The position numbers were made by a program, and so were the translations under genes. Positions 33,743 through 64,000 of a stretch of DNA of 64,000 nt are shown piece by piece. The DNA is from Lucifuga dentata (taxonomy: Eukaryota > Chordata > Actinopteri > Ophidiiformes > Bythitidae). The notes under the pieces were generated by a model. It was given only the letters and a program-made list of their open reading frames with translations, searched no databases and was not told the origin of the DNA. The DNA lies in NCBI GenBank assembly GCA_014773175.1, contig VXCM01000921.1:124001-188000 (forward strand). Reading direction: 5' to 3'. Positions within the stretch are counted from its first letter, which is position 1. Each line of letters opens with the position of its first letter.

Positions 33743-34560
33743 AGGAAAGCTACTAGGGTGGAGAGAAATTTGGGTCTCTTTTCTTCATTACATTATACTG
33801 CATCTGCAGTTTTAGCCAAAAAGTATATATGTTCTTTTAAAAGAAGATTCAGAACTTTGAGATCCTGAATATTTTCTGTTTCATTCTGCACACAAAAACA
33901 GTGTCTTAAAACTCTTGACCAATAATTACATAATAGTTATATGACTTAACTGCTTAATCTGTATCAGTTCTTCTTGATGTACTAACTGGTTTTGGTCTCT
34001 GGTATGATACAAATGACACTTATTTTGTTTATTTAAATCAATCAGGTTTCAGTAACATGAAAGTTACAGATATTTTGCACTAAGTCTCTTTGTGTTATGT
34101 ATTTGTCTTGTTGCAAATATCATTAATGTATAAATATAGTAAATTAATGTTATCTTGACATCATTAATGTCAGACTATGTATTTGCTGTTATAAAACTGA
34201 AGTATGAGCTGCCTCAACCACTCTGAGGACCCCCATGACCCTCAGTAAATGGTTTTTCAGTAAATGGTTTTTGGTGATACAGTAGTGTCCATGAACACAG
34301 GAAGATACTGTAACTCAAAGGATGTGCCTGAACTGCTGTGCCATATGCTGTAAAACAACATGGTTATATGCAAAAGTAGTATGTAAGACACTGTCATACA
34401 AATAATTTTAGGCCATTAAGTTTAAGTCTTGACTAATCAGCGATCCACTTACAGGAAAATATAACAATTTGTGCAGTTTTTTTTTTTTAACAAATAATTT
34501 TGGAGTCCCATTTTATCATTTTGTTGTTTACGTCGGGGTGACATCAGAGCAGTCAGTTCA
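33743..34560. other. idh3a 3'UTR and idh3a-dnaja4 intergenic region
   Basis: AT-rich. No canonical AATAAA is obvious close to the idh3a stop. There is a small tandem duplication (gtaaatggtttttcagtaaatggttttt, about 34246-34273). No gene or RNA is recognised. Confidence 0.4.
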
Positions 34561-34749
34561 GTATACAAAGCAGAAACTGAATAATGCATGAATTCTTGAA
34601 TTTTACAGCATTAGCGATTAAAAAATACTATGCAACCTTGCTGTGTATTTTTTTTCCCTTGTTGTGTTGCTAGCTAGAGCAGCACAAAACAAGGCGATCT
34701 TACAGTTACTTGCATAAGATCGTTCATTCAGTTAGAGGGGATGTACCCC

Positions 34750-35111
34750 GTTTGAATAGAAGTTTCCGTTCATTCGCTCTAATCTGACCCAGAAGTGCAT
34801 CACAGCAGCATTATTGGTTCCAGACCTATACCTATGGTTCCTATATCTCATCATCTGATCCTGGTTTCCGTTGTTTCTCTGACGCACCAATGAAAACCCG
34901 AGGTAAGACGTAGTAGCAACGGATCTGGCAACCCTCCCTCTCTCCTTCCGTGTTCTCCGGACTCCGCACAGCCATGACAACGAAACTTCCGGCTCCGCTG
35001 CCTAGAGCTCTCCAGAAAGTTCTGCGCCGTTGAGCAGCTATAAAAGCCAGCCATTTTCCGTTACTGCTTCAGCGTAACTCCGGTAGAAGCTAGGATAGAG
35101 TCATTTTAACA
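34750..35111 (+). promoter_or_regulatory. Heat-shock-type promoter and 5'UTR exon of dnaja4
   Basis: A TATA box (TATAAAAG, 35039-35046) is preceded by two-unit heat-shock elements of the form GAAnnTTC: 34757-34766, 34982-34989 and AGAAAGTTCT at 35014-35023. Inverted CCAAT boxes (attgg) lie around 34813 and CCAAT near 34886. A noncoding first exon ends at about 35111 (donor GTAAGT), joining to an acceptor at 35437-35439 just before the ATG. This fits HSF1-driven induction. Confidence 0.75.
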
Positions 35112-35448
35112 GTAAGTACTCTATGTCGTGAGTGTTTATGCAGCTATTGAATAATAGCCTTCATTTAGTTATAACTCGTTATATGTATTTGACACGAGTA
35201 ATAGTGCCACACGTGCTACCAAAGCTAAGCTAAAGCTAACCTTATCTATGTTAGTTACACCTTGTGAGTTAGAAAGCAAACCAGAATTTGTAGTACAGTA
35301 TTATAGGGTAATATTTATTAAGTTATTTTTTAATTATATATCCCCACAATTAGCATCATCCGCTAACCGCTAGAACACAGCGAATGTAAAATATATATGA
35401 TTAATTGATGTGTGTATGTGTAGCTTAAATTGGTTTTAGGTTTTCATC

Positions 35449-38400
35449 ATGGTTCACGAAACCGGCTTCTATGACCTCCTGGGTGTAAGCCCCAAAGCCT
35501 CAGCGGATGAAATTAAAAAAGCGTACAGGAAACTGGCATTAAAGTATCACCCGGATAAGAACCCCAGCGAAGGAGAACGGGTACGTATAGAACCTCTCTA
35601 CTGTCCTCTTATGGGCCGTTGTGAAAGGGCTTTCTAATTTTAACCTGCATGCCTGGTTGAATTGACAGCGACAGAATGCTTGGAACTTTCTGGAATCACG
35701 AGTTGCCATGTCAAGAAAGAGAGATTAGCTTGCAAACACTGAGATTCCTCTGACTGTTAACCTAAAGAAGGCAGAACTTTCTGGAATCAGGAGTTGCAGC
35801 CATATCAAGAGCCACAGAGATTCCTCTGACTATTAATCTAAAGAAGTTAATGTGAATGTTAAACATGATCTAAGCAAAGGTACATCTCAGGTACATCTCT
35901 GTCCAACACTTACAAATTTGTGGTAAAATTGCTTTTAACCTACTGCTTTTCATTTATATTATTGTCTAACAATAGAGAAAAGTGTTCAAATATTGAAACT
36001 GTTTTAAAAAAATATAAGATTCTAATAAGACTGAAAGTTATTATTTCTGTTGACACTTTATCAGGTTCAGTAAATGTAGTTTATAAAATGTAAAAAAAAA
36101 AAAAAAAAAAAACCAAAACACTGATGAATGGCTATCATAAGTTTCCAGAGCCCCATGAGATGTCTTTAAATTGCTGATGTAGTCTGACCAGCAGTCCAAA
36201 AACCCAAAGGGTCCATTTACAATGACACAGAACAGTGAAATGCTGTGTATATTCACAGTGAAGATATTAGAATCAACACCTTTAGTATTTTTTTTTAGGG
36301 CTGTGAGTCGATGAAAATCAATTAATTAATTGCAAAAATTTCTGTGATTAATCATGACTTATAGCAGAAATTTGTAAACTTGTAATCTTAATCACCAAAT
36401 TAATATAATTAATTACCTTGTTTAAAAACCCTGTTTTATATGCTTTTTTGAACTGTTACTTTAGTCACAGAAACAAGAGGCTGCACAACTGAATTAATTT
36501 ATTTTAAAGGCATAACTTTATTTTGTAATGATTCATTGCACTTTGTTCAAGGGGAAGTTCATTTTATTCTGCAAAGGCTGAATCGTGTTTGTGTCAGTTA
36601 GTTAATGTTAGCTTAAATGTATTTCCGAGCAGCCACAAAGCAAGGTAGTAAAGCTAAAGTCTAAAAGGCTGTGAAGTTTTTATGTTTATACAGTGGGGTC
36701 CAAAAGTCTGAGACCACATCGAAAATCTGTGATATTTTCCATGTAAATCTGGAAGTAATCAGAAAGTCTGACATCACAAGGCTCCACATATACGATTATA
36801 CTGTAAAAAGACTATTTATCTGGCGCACACCATACACTTTCTGCATGCTAAAAAAAAGAACACTATTCTCTCACACATGCACACAGCGTGTATTGTGCAC
36901 GTTCCTAAATTTTGGGATTCCTTTGGGTGATGAGCTGAGAGCACTATCCTTTAAATGGAAAAAAGAAGCTCTTTGGAACATTGTCGGATCATGCTGGGAT
37001 AACTTGGGTCATCAGGTTTTGCACAAACTTGTGAAGACCATGCCAGCTCGAGTGCATGCAGTCATTTAAGCAAAAAGGGGAGCACACCAAATATTAAGAT
37101 TTTCTGAAATTCATGTACATTTTTCAAAGATTCAACTTTTTACTCAAATTGCTAAGATGATGTCATTTGTAATGAAAACCCTTGTATTAAGTTCAAAAAG
37201 AATGCAAGATAGAAGCATTTTCACAGTGGTCTGAAACTTTTGGACCCCACTGTATGTTTTTGATTAATAAAGCCACATCTCAGTTAAAACGACACACTGG
37301 TGAGCGACTGAGTTTGTGTGGTTTCAATAAGAGCCATCTGGTAACTTTTTAAAGTAGAATTTTCCATCTGAAAGTCTTATCTTTTTCCTTCTCCATTATT
37401 AGCATGAGCATATAACGTTAGCCACAGGAAGTAGGGAAAAATGACAACATTAGCATAGGCTCAGGAAGTGAAAAAAAACAGGTATGTTAATAGCGTTAAT
37501 TTTTGAAAATGTGTTAGTCCACATTAATTGCAAAAATTAACGAGTTAATTTTCCCAGTCCTAGTATTGTTAAATATTTAAATTGCTCTCAAATAGTTTTA
37601 TTTGATTATGTATTTCAACCCATAAATTCAAATAGTTAACACTAGTTACTGTAGGTAGTGTTAGAATGAATCAGACAAATGAAAGGTATAAATTTTAAAT
37701 TTATTTGCCAATGTGAATTAATGTTTTTGTTTTGCAACAGTTCAAGCTTATATCCCAAGCATATGAGGTGCTGTCAGATCCAAAGAAGAGAGATTTATAC
37801 GACCAAGGAGGGGAACAAGCAATCAAAGAAGGTGGCATGGGTGGAGGAAGTTCCCCAATGGATATTTTCAATATGTTCTTTGGAGGTGGTGGGAGGATGC
37901 AAAGAGAGAGGAGAGGTGAGATATATTGTATTTTGCGGTTTATTGCTCATTTAACTGCTTAGTTTATCTCATAAAGACCTATATAATATCTACCTGTATT
38001 TCCTTTAGGTAAGAATATTGTCCATCAGCTTAGTGTTACAATGGAGGAGATGTACAATGGTGCCACCAGGAAGCTTGGGCTTCAGAAGAACGTCATCTGT
38101 GAAAAATGTGATGGTAAGCAGTGGTGTATTTTTTAAAAATCCCAGTAACTGTAAAGTTTGCGCAATAATTCCCAGGAAGAAACATTCTGCTGTTTATTAC
38201 AGGCTATGGCGGTAAGAAAGGTGCCTTGGAGAAGTGTTCAAATTGTAAAGGAAGAGGAGTACAGGTCAAAGTACAACAGTTTGGGCCAGGCATGATTCAG
38301 CAGATCCAAACCATGTGTTCGGACTGTCAGGGACATGGCGAGAGATTCAACTCAAAAGACCGGTGCAAGAACTGCAATGGACACAAAGTAGAACGCAAGA

Positions 38401-39294
38401 AGAAAATTCTTGAAGTTCACATTGACAAAGGTGAATGGCTTCCTCAACTAAGATACTCCTTTCTTTAAAAAGTTGTTTTTAGCTTTAACTTTGTGTTGTG
38501 CAGCAGACTAAGCCAAAATAAATGGTGCTGTGCAGGTATGCAAGATGGTCAGAAAATTACATTCCATGGAGAAGGCGACCAGGAGCCGGGATTGGAGCCG
38601 GGGGATGTAATCATTGTGCTGGATCAGAAGGAGCACTCCGTCTTCCAGAGAAAAGATGATGATTTGAAAATGAAGATGGAGATCAAACTGGCTGATGCGC
38701 TTTGTGGTTTTAAGAAGACCATTCAAACGCTGGACAACAGAACACTCATCATTAGCTCGCAGCCAGGTAAATGAGTGGGTTTAGCGGTCCAGAGTGCTGG
38801 CATGTCTGCTGTTAATGTTATGTTAATCAGATGTCATCACTTTTTTTTTTTTTTNTTTTTTTTTTTTTGTCAATAGGTGAAGTAATCAAGCCCAGTGACA
38901 TCAAATGTGTTCAGAATGAAGGCATGCCAATTTACAGGGATCCTTACGAAAAAGGGCAGCTTATCATTAAGTTCCAGGTGAGTCATAACAAAAATGTCAC
39001 CAATGTGACTTAACTTTTTGTCTCTTAACTTTGTCACTCCATATAAAACATATATTTAATCTGTAATATATCTTGCAGGTGGAGTTTCCAGAAAAAGGCT
39101 GGCTTCCAGAGCATCTCATGTTCCAGCTAGAAAGGTTGCTTCCTCCCAGGGAGGATGTGATGGTTTCTGATGATATGGAGGAGGTAGATCTCTGTGAGGT
39201 GGATGTGCACACACAACAGAGAAACTACAGTGGGGAAGCTTATGAGGAAGATGATGAGGGTCCTAGGAGTGGGGTGCAGTGTCAGACACAGTGA
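35449..39294 (+). CDS. dnaja4: DnaJ heat shock protein family (Hsp40) member A4
   Basis: Type I J-protein co-chaperone that stimulates Hsp70 ATPase and delivers unfolded clients. Exons: 35449-35580, 37741-37915, 38009-38113, 38203-38430, 38536-38766, 38877-38977, 39079-39294 (395 aa; human about 397). The J domain (residues 1-70) has the HPD motif in [15 protein letters not shown] linker follows ([21 protein letters not shown]). The zinc-binding region has four CxxCxGxG-type repeats: [32 protein letters not shown]. The C-terminal substrate-binding domain includes [20 protein letters not shown]. The protein ends in GVQCQTQ, where CQTQ serves as a CaaX-like farnesylation box. dnaja4 is chosen over dnaja1/2 by synteny with idh3a and by the HSE-TATA promoter. 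Intron 1 holds duplicated HSEs and nested transposons. Confidence 0.93.
35672..35845 (+). promoter_or_regulatory. Tandemly duplicated heat-shock elements in dnaja4 intron 1
   Basis: Two copies of an approximately 75-98 bp unit. Each starts with a perfect three-unit HSE, GAACTTTCTGGAA (35683-35695 and 35774-35786, 91 bp apart), and ends with gagattcctctgact followed by ctaaagaag. The spacing GAA-nn-TTC-nn-GAA is the trimeric HSF1 consensus. Confidence 0.8.
36296..37562. mobile_element. Degenerate DNA transposon (possibly hAT-like) in dnaja4 intron 1
   Basis: The left end tagggctgtgagtcgatg... and the right end ...gttaattttcccagtccta are imperfect inverted copies rich in attaattgcaaaaa. The flanks gtattttt and gtattgtt could be an 8 bp target duplication, which is why hAT is suggested. 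It is split by the Tc1-derived insertion at 36691-37252. No coding capacity. Confidence 0.5.
36691..37252 (+). mobile_element. Internally deleted Tc1-like element
   Basis: The termini CAGTGGGGTCCAAAAGTCTG and its complement are flanked by TA on both sides. The interior keeps only a transposase C-terminal remnant ([20 protein letters not shown], about 36985-37050). It is nested inside the older element at 36296-37562. Confidence 0.85.
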
Positions 39295-39710
39295 TTGTAA
39301 CACTATAATGCAAAATATTAAGTACGAGTCTTTTTGAAAGAGGTTTGGTCCATGCCTTTTAAGCATTTGTCCTAGAAGCAATGCAAAGCAAGTTATCAAT
39401 ATTGCTAATTTTTAGTGAGACTTTAACATCTGCCAGTGTCATCCTTTGTGCGACTTCATTGGTCAAGAATATGCAAACTGAGACATTAAGTTGTGTTCCC
39501 AAAGTAATCTGATCTCAAAATGATATTTTGGTGTTATTATCTTGTGTGTGCTCTCTATTTAATGTCCATGTCTTCTTTTATATGTACTTGTTTAAGAGTA
39601 TATGGAATAGAAGATATCTTTACATTCAGAAGCTGTAAGGAGTACTTGTATGCTTTCTATGAAGGTAATTTCACTAATAACAAATATTTCACTTAAGTTT
39701 ATTCTTTCTC

Positions 39711-39731
39711 AATAAAAGTCCATGTTTTATT
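39711..39731. terminator. Overlapping poly(A) signals of dnaja4 (plus) and rps27l (minus)
   Basis: AATAAA on the plus strand at 39711-39716 fits the dnaja4 3' end. TTTATT at 39726-39731 reads AATAAA on the minus strand and fits rps27l. If both are used, the two convergent transcripts overlap at their 3' ends. Confidence 0.55.
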
Positions 39732-39968
39732 GTCTTAGTGAGATTAAAGTTACTAATACTGTTTAGCGAATTCTTTACAAAATTTTCCAAGTAAATATTT
39801 GAATTAATCAAAAAAGGGCATCATGATACCTCATATCTGAAGCCACAGTGAGAGAAATAAGATGGGTTTTTTTTTTGTGAATGCACAGCTACACCGTAGT
39901 CAATGAAGAAAAGGGCATCTGTGCAATGGTGTAATTACAGCATAACTGTTGAAGTTTTTAATCCCTTC

Positions 39969-41523
<1,555 letters not shown>

Positions 41524-42248
41524 TTTCACAGTTCTGGCTTCGCTTTCCTGCGCATACGTGGTCTGAAACAGAAAATGAGCAGCAGCAGGATTCTGTTACT
41601 TCAGCAGGGTTGCAACTTTACACGCTCACAAAGTCACTGAAAGTTCTTTTTTAAATGTATTTGCTAAATTACAGAAATGGAAAAAAATATGTTTGGTTTG
41701 GTAATTTTCAATGCAGGTATACCATTGCTACCTTTTCAACTTTTGTAATTTATGTAAATCAAAGGGGAACATGTTTTATGAGAAATTAGGTTTTTCTGGA
41801 AATTGTTTTCTCTCAAAACCTCAGCAAAATTTTGACAATCATCATGTATGCTGAAATTATCAAATCAAAAATCAATAAATACTCAAGAATAAGTATAGAT
41901 CGAACATTCAGAATGAAATGTTTTAAAATGTAACAAATTTTTACATTTAACATTTTGTTTTTTTAATTTTACCGATAAAGTAAAAAAAAAGATAGAATTA
42001 ATTATATAAAATAATTAAGAAGAAAATTGAATTGAGAATACAGATCAGTAAAATACTAAAAGTTTACGTGGGTTAAATGTGCAACAGCATTATTGTCCCT
42101 TTAAAATACATAGACCATAATGCAAAGCGGAACATGACGTCATTACTCCGGTCTTCTGGCAGCCCTCACAGACAGCTGGTGAGGATTTCCAGACGGGGCT
42201 CCCTGTTCATTACGGCCTTATTATTGAGACGGAGTCTGGTGTGTTTAA
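41524..42248. promoter_or_regulatory. Divergent promoter region of rps27l and rab8b, with CRE
   Basis: A 725 bp interval between the two start codons. A perfect cAMP-response element palindrome TGACGTCA lies at 42135-42142, about 107 bp before the rab8b ATG. An acceptor-like ttttctgtttcag on the minus strand just upstream of the rps27l ATG hints at a 5'UTR intron for rps27l. The middle is AT-rich with no other feature. Confidence 0.55.
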
Positions 42249-44972
42249 ATGGCAAAAACGTACGATTATTTGTTCAAACTGCTGCTGATCGGAGACAGCG
42301 GAGTGGGTAAGACATGTTTGCTGTTCAGATTCAGCGAGGACTCCTTCAATACCACCTTCATATCCACAATAGGTGAGTGTGCAGGCTGCAACCCCTGCAG
42401 CCGCCCATTACAATAAATAGGGGTATTCGTTAATTCATACCCAGATAGCAGATTGCAGTGCTTTACAGCTGCTCTAATTGTTCTCAGTATAAGGTAGAAA
42501 TTTCTGTTATAGTCCACAGACCAACAATGTTTCAAATAGCAGTAACTACATCTATTACAGGAGAAAGACAATGGAACTGAGAAAGATATGTGCATCATGA
42601 CAAATGAGTGCTGATGTACAAAAGGACAGCACCAGTTTTTTTTTTTCAAATTATATCTAAATTATAGTCTTTAATATCCTCTATAATGCCCTATGTTGTC
42701 TTACTAGTGTTCAGCAACTTTGTATTGTATCCTCCTAAAATGGTCATAGGATTAATTTAGTTCTTTTACTTTGCAAAGGACAACTGCTTGTTGAAGAAGC
42801 ACCTTAATTAGTGTGCTGGATAGCTTATTGTATAAAATGTTTTATGGTATGGTAGCGAATCAATGAGCACCAGCCCATACCTCCAGTGACATGAGACAGG
42901 AATTTTAAAAAATTTTTTAACTGTTGCTCAGTGTACATTGTCCCTTCTAAAAATATAAACAATACATTTAATTTAAATGCAGGTATTGACTTCAAAATCC
43001 GAACAATAGAGCTGGACGGAAAGAGAGTCAAACTTCAGATTTGGTAAGTATAATTTGATCTTGGCTTTTCCCCTGATTTGTTAAAAAAAGAGTGGATATA
43101 TGCACATCTAACCCAAATGCTTTCACATGACAAGTGCTTATGTGAAAAGCACCCTCAGGAGATCAGGTATAGAATAAAATCAGTGCCTAGAGAAAACAGA
43201 GCAGTCTGCACACTGAATTTTGTAAAATACCCTAAGTAGCAAGGTCTTCATCAAGTTTGTATGCTCAAAACCCTTGTTTTTTATTTTTTTCATTTATGTA
43301 TTTTTTTATTTATCTTTTTAACAGCAGCTCTGCCTTTCCTGTCTTTATGGACCATGTCTATTTACTTTTCTGTTTTCAGGGACACTGCAGGACAGGAGAG
43401 GTTCCGCACCATCACTACAGCATACTACAGAGGAGCCATGGTCAGTTCTCCTTTTACTCTATGCTCACCCTCTGTTTATGGGTAAATCTTTCATATCACT
43501 AGAGTTAAGAAAATATTTATGAGAATAGCCGTTTTACTTCACAGGGTATTATGTTGGTCTATGACATCTGCAATGAGAAGTCCTTTGAAAACATAAAAAA
43601 CTGGATCAGAAATATTGAGGAGGTGAGATTTGAATGATGAATTATTGAATTATTTGAAAAGACTGAATGCACTGAAAATAATATTTTTGCACAAATGGAA
43701 TTTGTATGTAGTAGAAATTGCTTCTTTGTATTGATATTCGTTTATTTGGAGTATGTCTTGCTTCAATAACATTGCATAATGGGTTTTGTTGTGATTTTGC
43801 TCAGCATGCCTCATCTGATGTTGAGAAAATGGTCTTGGGTAACAAATGCGACATGACTGACAGGAGACAGGTGTCCAAAGACCGAGGTGAAAAGGTGAGT
43901 AGCACAGTCATTAAAGGACCGTACCATCCATTTTGCATGTTTGAGCCTAATATATTCAATTTTCATACATGTTATGTTACTGACAGCCATTTCCCAAACC
44001 GTATTTCAGCTTTCCTGATATTTTGCAAAATCTCTTAATCTTTCAAAATCAAATATTCAAGCGATACACCCATCTTAAAAATCGATGTTTCGCCTGCTAA
44101 TAGTTACGCAGCCTTATGAAGTCACAGTCGTTTAAATTTTTCGATTATGCAGGTCTTCTTTTGGGACTATATTCCCTGGTGGAGACATACATTCACTCTG
44201 CACATTTTATTGCTCTTAAATGCTGAAATTACGTAAGTTTGAAAAAAAAACCCTGAATACACGTGTTGTTTGCGATGATGGATTACCTATCCCAAGAACG
44301 TTTCAAGTATCAACAAGTTGATTTTAATAGTGTACCAGAATGAACTGAAACCAATGGCGGTCTGGAAGGTAGGAAAAACATTTTTAATCCACTGTTCCAG
44401 TAGTATGCTTTGGGAAATGATTGTCAGTAACTTTACATGTATGAAAATTGAATATATTAGGCTCTAACATGCAAAATGGCTGGTATGGTCCTTTAAGGAA
44501 AAGTTCAACCAATTGAAACACTGTGCAGTTTTGGATTATGCAATGCATTATACTAACATTTTTATTTTATACAGCTGGCTATTGATTATGGAGTTAAGTT
44601 CTTGGAAACCAGTGCAAAGTCTAGTTTAAATGTAGAAGAGGTAAGTAACTGTCTTATTTATTAACTCAATAATTGCCATTTCACATTATTGATTAATATT
44701 GATAAAACCTTTCTTTTTGTTTTGTTTCTGTAGGCTTTTTATAGTATGGGCAGAGACATATTACATAATCTGAGCACAAAGACAGTAAGTGCACTTAATT
44801 GTCAAGAGTTTCTAATAAATTTTGTGTTGAGTTCCACATATTTATTAAATGTCTCAAATTTTATATCTTTTTTTGCTAGACTGACAACAATCCAAGTGGA
44901 ACAAGCAGACCTGTGAAGATTACAGAAAAAAAGTTGAAGAGAATTAAATTCTTCAAGTGTTCACTCCTCTAA
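42249..44972 (+). CDS. rab8b: Ras-related protein Rab-8B
   Basis: Small GTPase of polarised exocytosis and ciliary membrane traffic. Exons: 42249-42372, 42983-43043, 43380-43440, 43545-43622, 43805-43894, 44575-44640, 44734-44784, 44880-44972 (207 aa, the RAB8B length). The nucleotide-binding motifs are all present: GDSGVGKT (P-loop), the switch I effector sequence [30 protein letters not shown] and ETSAKSS. The hypervariable tail [21 protein letters not shown] ends in CSLL, a geranylgeranylation box as in mammalian RAB8B. The neighbour rps27l supports the 8B identity. Intron 5 contains MITE copy B. Confidence 0.96.
43915..44492 (-). mobile_element. MITE copy B, TTAA-flanked
   Basis: A 578 bp element in rab8b intron 5 with termini AGGACC...GGTCCT and TTAA on each side (43911-43914, 44493-44496). 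It is inverted relative to copy A at 11362-11915 and clearly homologous to it, but divergent. No coding capacity. Confidence 0.75.
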
Positions 44973-46206
44973 GCTGCTCATTTCAAACTCTTTACAGCTC
45001 TAGAGTGACATTGCTGTTTTGGAGGTTTGCTGCTTCCTGCATCTCGTATCAGCAGCAGAGGTCGAATTACTGCCAGCTGAAGCTCACAGGTTCATGGGTG
45101 ATTGACATCCCATCCTGATATGCTAAAAACAGAGGAAGATCAGTGACCATTGAGGGATGCAGCGGCATATCTCTGCTCAGTCAAAAGATCATCAGCAGCA
45201 GCTTGTAGCCTGTGCCTGTTCACAGGAAGCAGTGACTCTGTTGGCATTTATAATCCCTCCACAGTACCAGAGGGATCTTGTTAAAATGCCCCAGCCACAC
45301 ATAGTTGTCTTATAAATTAAAACAATTCAGACTTACATTGTCTCATATAATGTAGCAGTATTTTATATCATCTTGTTTATGGTCACTGCCTGGATGCTGT
45401 CAGATTGTCAGATAAAATTATCAAACTAGTAAAAGCATTGATTGTATTTGTCCGTGTAAATTCATGTATCCTACCTAATAGACTTTGTCTTCAGTTGCAC
45501 AGGAAGCATATGCAAAATTTCGTGCGTGCCATAAAAGGAGAGTGACAATTTTATGATAGAAAAGACAAAAATATGGTTAAAATGAACTTTCTGTATTATT
45601 TTTATTTATTCTTTTTAAATGTAACATTTATTTATACAGGTTACTGTTTCAGTATGAAACTGTGAAAGAGAGATTGTTTTCTGGGAACTCTAGTTAGAGA
45701 ACATATTGTAATGGAATTGTAAGTATTTGCATGAAAGATGTAGGAGCAGTTGTTGGTAACATGAAGCACATTCTACCGGAATAGAACATGTTTTGTCAGT
45801 CTTGCATTGGAAATTCATTCTTTTGCTGTTCAGAAGTGTATATGTCAACACAAGTAATATGTGTATACGCTTTTTAGACATCTAACAGGTTCCCTTTACA
45901 TCTCTACATGAACAAAGACTTGGGAAAGCTGTAATGTGAAAGAATGTCTTGAAAGTTACTGTATGTTACATGCAAATGTTATAGTAAAGACCGTAAAGAA
46001 AGTGGATATTTGAAAAACAGTGACATGTTTCACTAGTATGTGCTGACTGCATGCTTAAAGATTTTGTTGACTTTTTGTCAGGGTCATCCTCTTTTTTTTC
46101 ATTTTGTGAAAACAGTTTTTCAAACTGAGTCAATAGCTCATCTTGGATGACACACTCTGCCTTGCTGACAGCAGTTGATTCTTTATGATTTTAAGATTCC
46201 CCAGTT
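44973..46206. other. Convergent 3' region of rab8b and trpm1
   Basis: The rab8b 3'UTR starts here. No clear AATAAA is seen close by; an ATTAAA-type signal near 45315 is possible. The trpm1 3' end faces it. No other gene is seen. Confidence 0.4.
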
Positions 46207-63942
<17,736 letters not shown>

Positions 63943-64000
63943 GCTGAAGCTTCAGAATGTACTTCACAGAAACAAGTCAGACTGATTCAGAAAGAGATCC
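63943..64000 (-). other. 5'UTR of trpm1
   Basis: Sequence upstream (minus strand) of the ATG at 63942, reading ...ctgaagcttcagcATGG. The window ends before the promoter can be seen. Confidence 0.6.

Noticed and set aside
36671..37069. 132-codon open frame in dnaja4 intron 1
   Set aside because: It is the remnant of a Tc1 transposase inside a deleted element, not a host gene.
35449..39294. Assignment to dnaja1 or dnaja2
   Set aside because: The C-terminal region and gene order (idh3a next door) agree with DNAJA4. DNAJA1 and DNAJA2 lie elsewhere in vertebrates.

Overview
The window is nuclear DNA from a ray-finned fish, almost certainly a teleost. It is AT-rich, with short-exon genes, GT-AG introns, Tc1-type DNA transposons and MITEs. 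The gene content is a compact vertebrate neighbourhood whose human counterparts lie on chromosome 15: TBC1D2B, SH2D7, CIB2, IDH3A and DNAJA4 at 15q25, RPS27L and RAB8B at 15q22, and TRPM1 at 15q13. LRRC61, on chromosome 7 in human, sits between cib2 and idh3a here. The species cannot be named from the sequence.

Layout: tbc1d2b (minus, 698-6184, first five coding exons only; the gene runs off the left edge); sh2d7 (plus, 8033-12009); cib2 (minus, 15821-22394); lrrc61 (plus, 23325-27553, with a full-length Tc1-like transposon in intron 1); idh3a (plus, 28962-33742); dnaja4 (plus, 35449-39294, heat-shock-type promoter, transposon-rich intron 1); rps27l (minus, 39969-41523); rab8b (plus, 42249-44972); trpm1 (minus, 46207-63942, 27 coding exons, hosting a mir-204/211 hairpin). 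I placed every exon boundary by reading splice sites on the relevant strand. All models close in phase, and the protein lengths of cib2, idh3a, rab8b and rps27l match my recollection of the vertebrate families.

The genes do not form a pathway. They cover vesicle-traffic control (tbc1d2b, rab8b), SH2 signalling (sh2d7), calcium sensing (cib2), the TCA cycle (idh3a), protein folding (dnaja4), translation (rps27l), a cation channel (trpm1) and an uncharacterised LRR protein (lrrc61). The gene pairs cib2/lrrc61 and rps27l/rab8b are divergent and share short promoter intervals. dnaja4/rps27l and rab8b/trpm1 are convergent.

The most notable observations are these: an in-frame TAG in the last trpm1 exon with about 390 open codons behind it; an 11-codon extension at a trpm1 splice acceptor; the intronic mir-204/211 hairpin; two tandemly duplicated three-unit heat-shock elements in dnaja4 intron 1; an intact DD38E-spaced Tc1-type transposase whose 3' end lies inside the terminal inverted repeat; a candidate in-frame cassette exon in idh3a; and a GC-AG intron plus a possible MITE-derived exon in sh2d7. 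Eight single-N joins mark the assembly. Two of them are flanked by exact 64-66 bp duplications that look like unmerged contig ends, and one of these repeats a splice acceptor of lrrc61. I found no novel multi-gene system.
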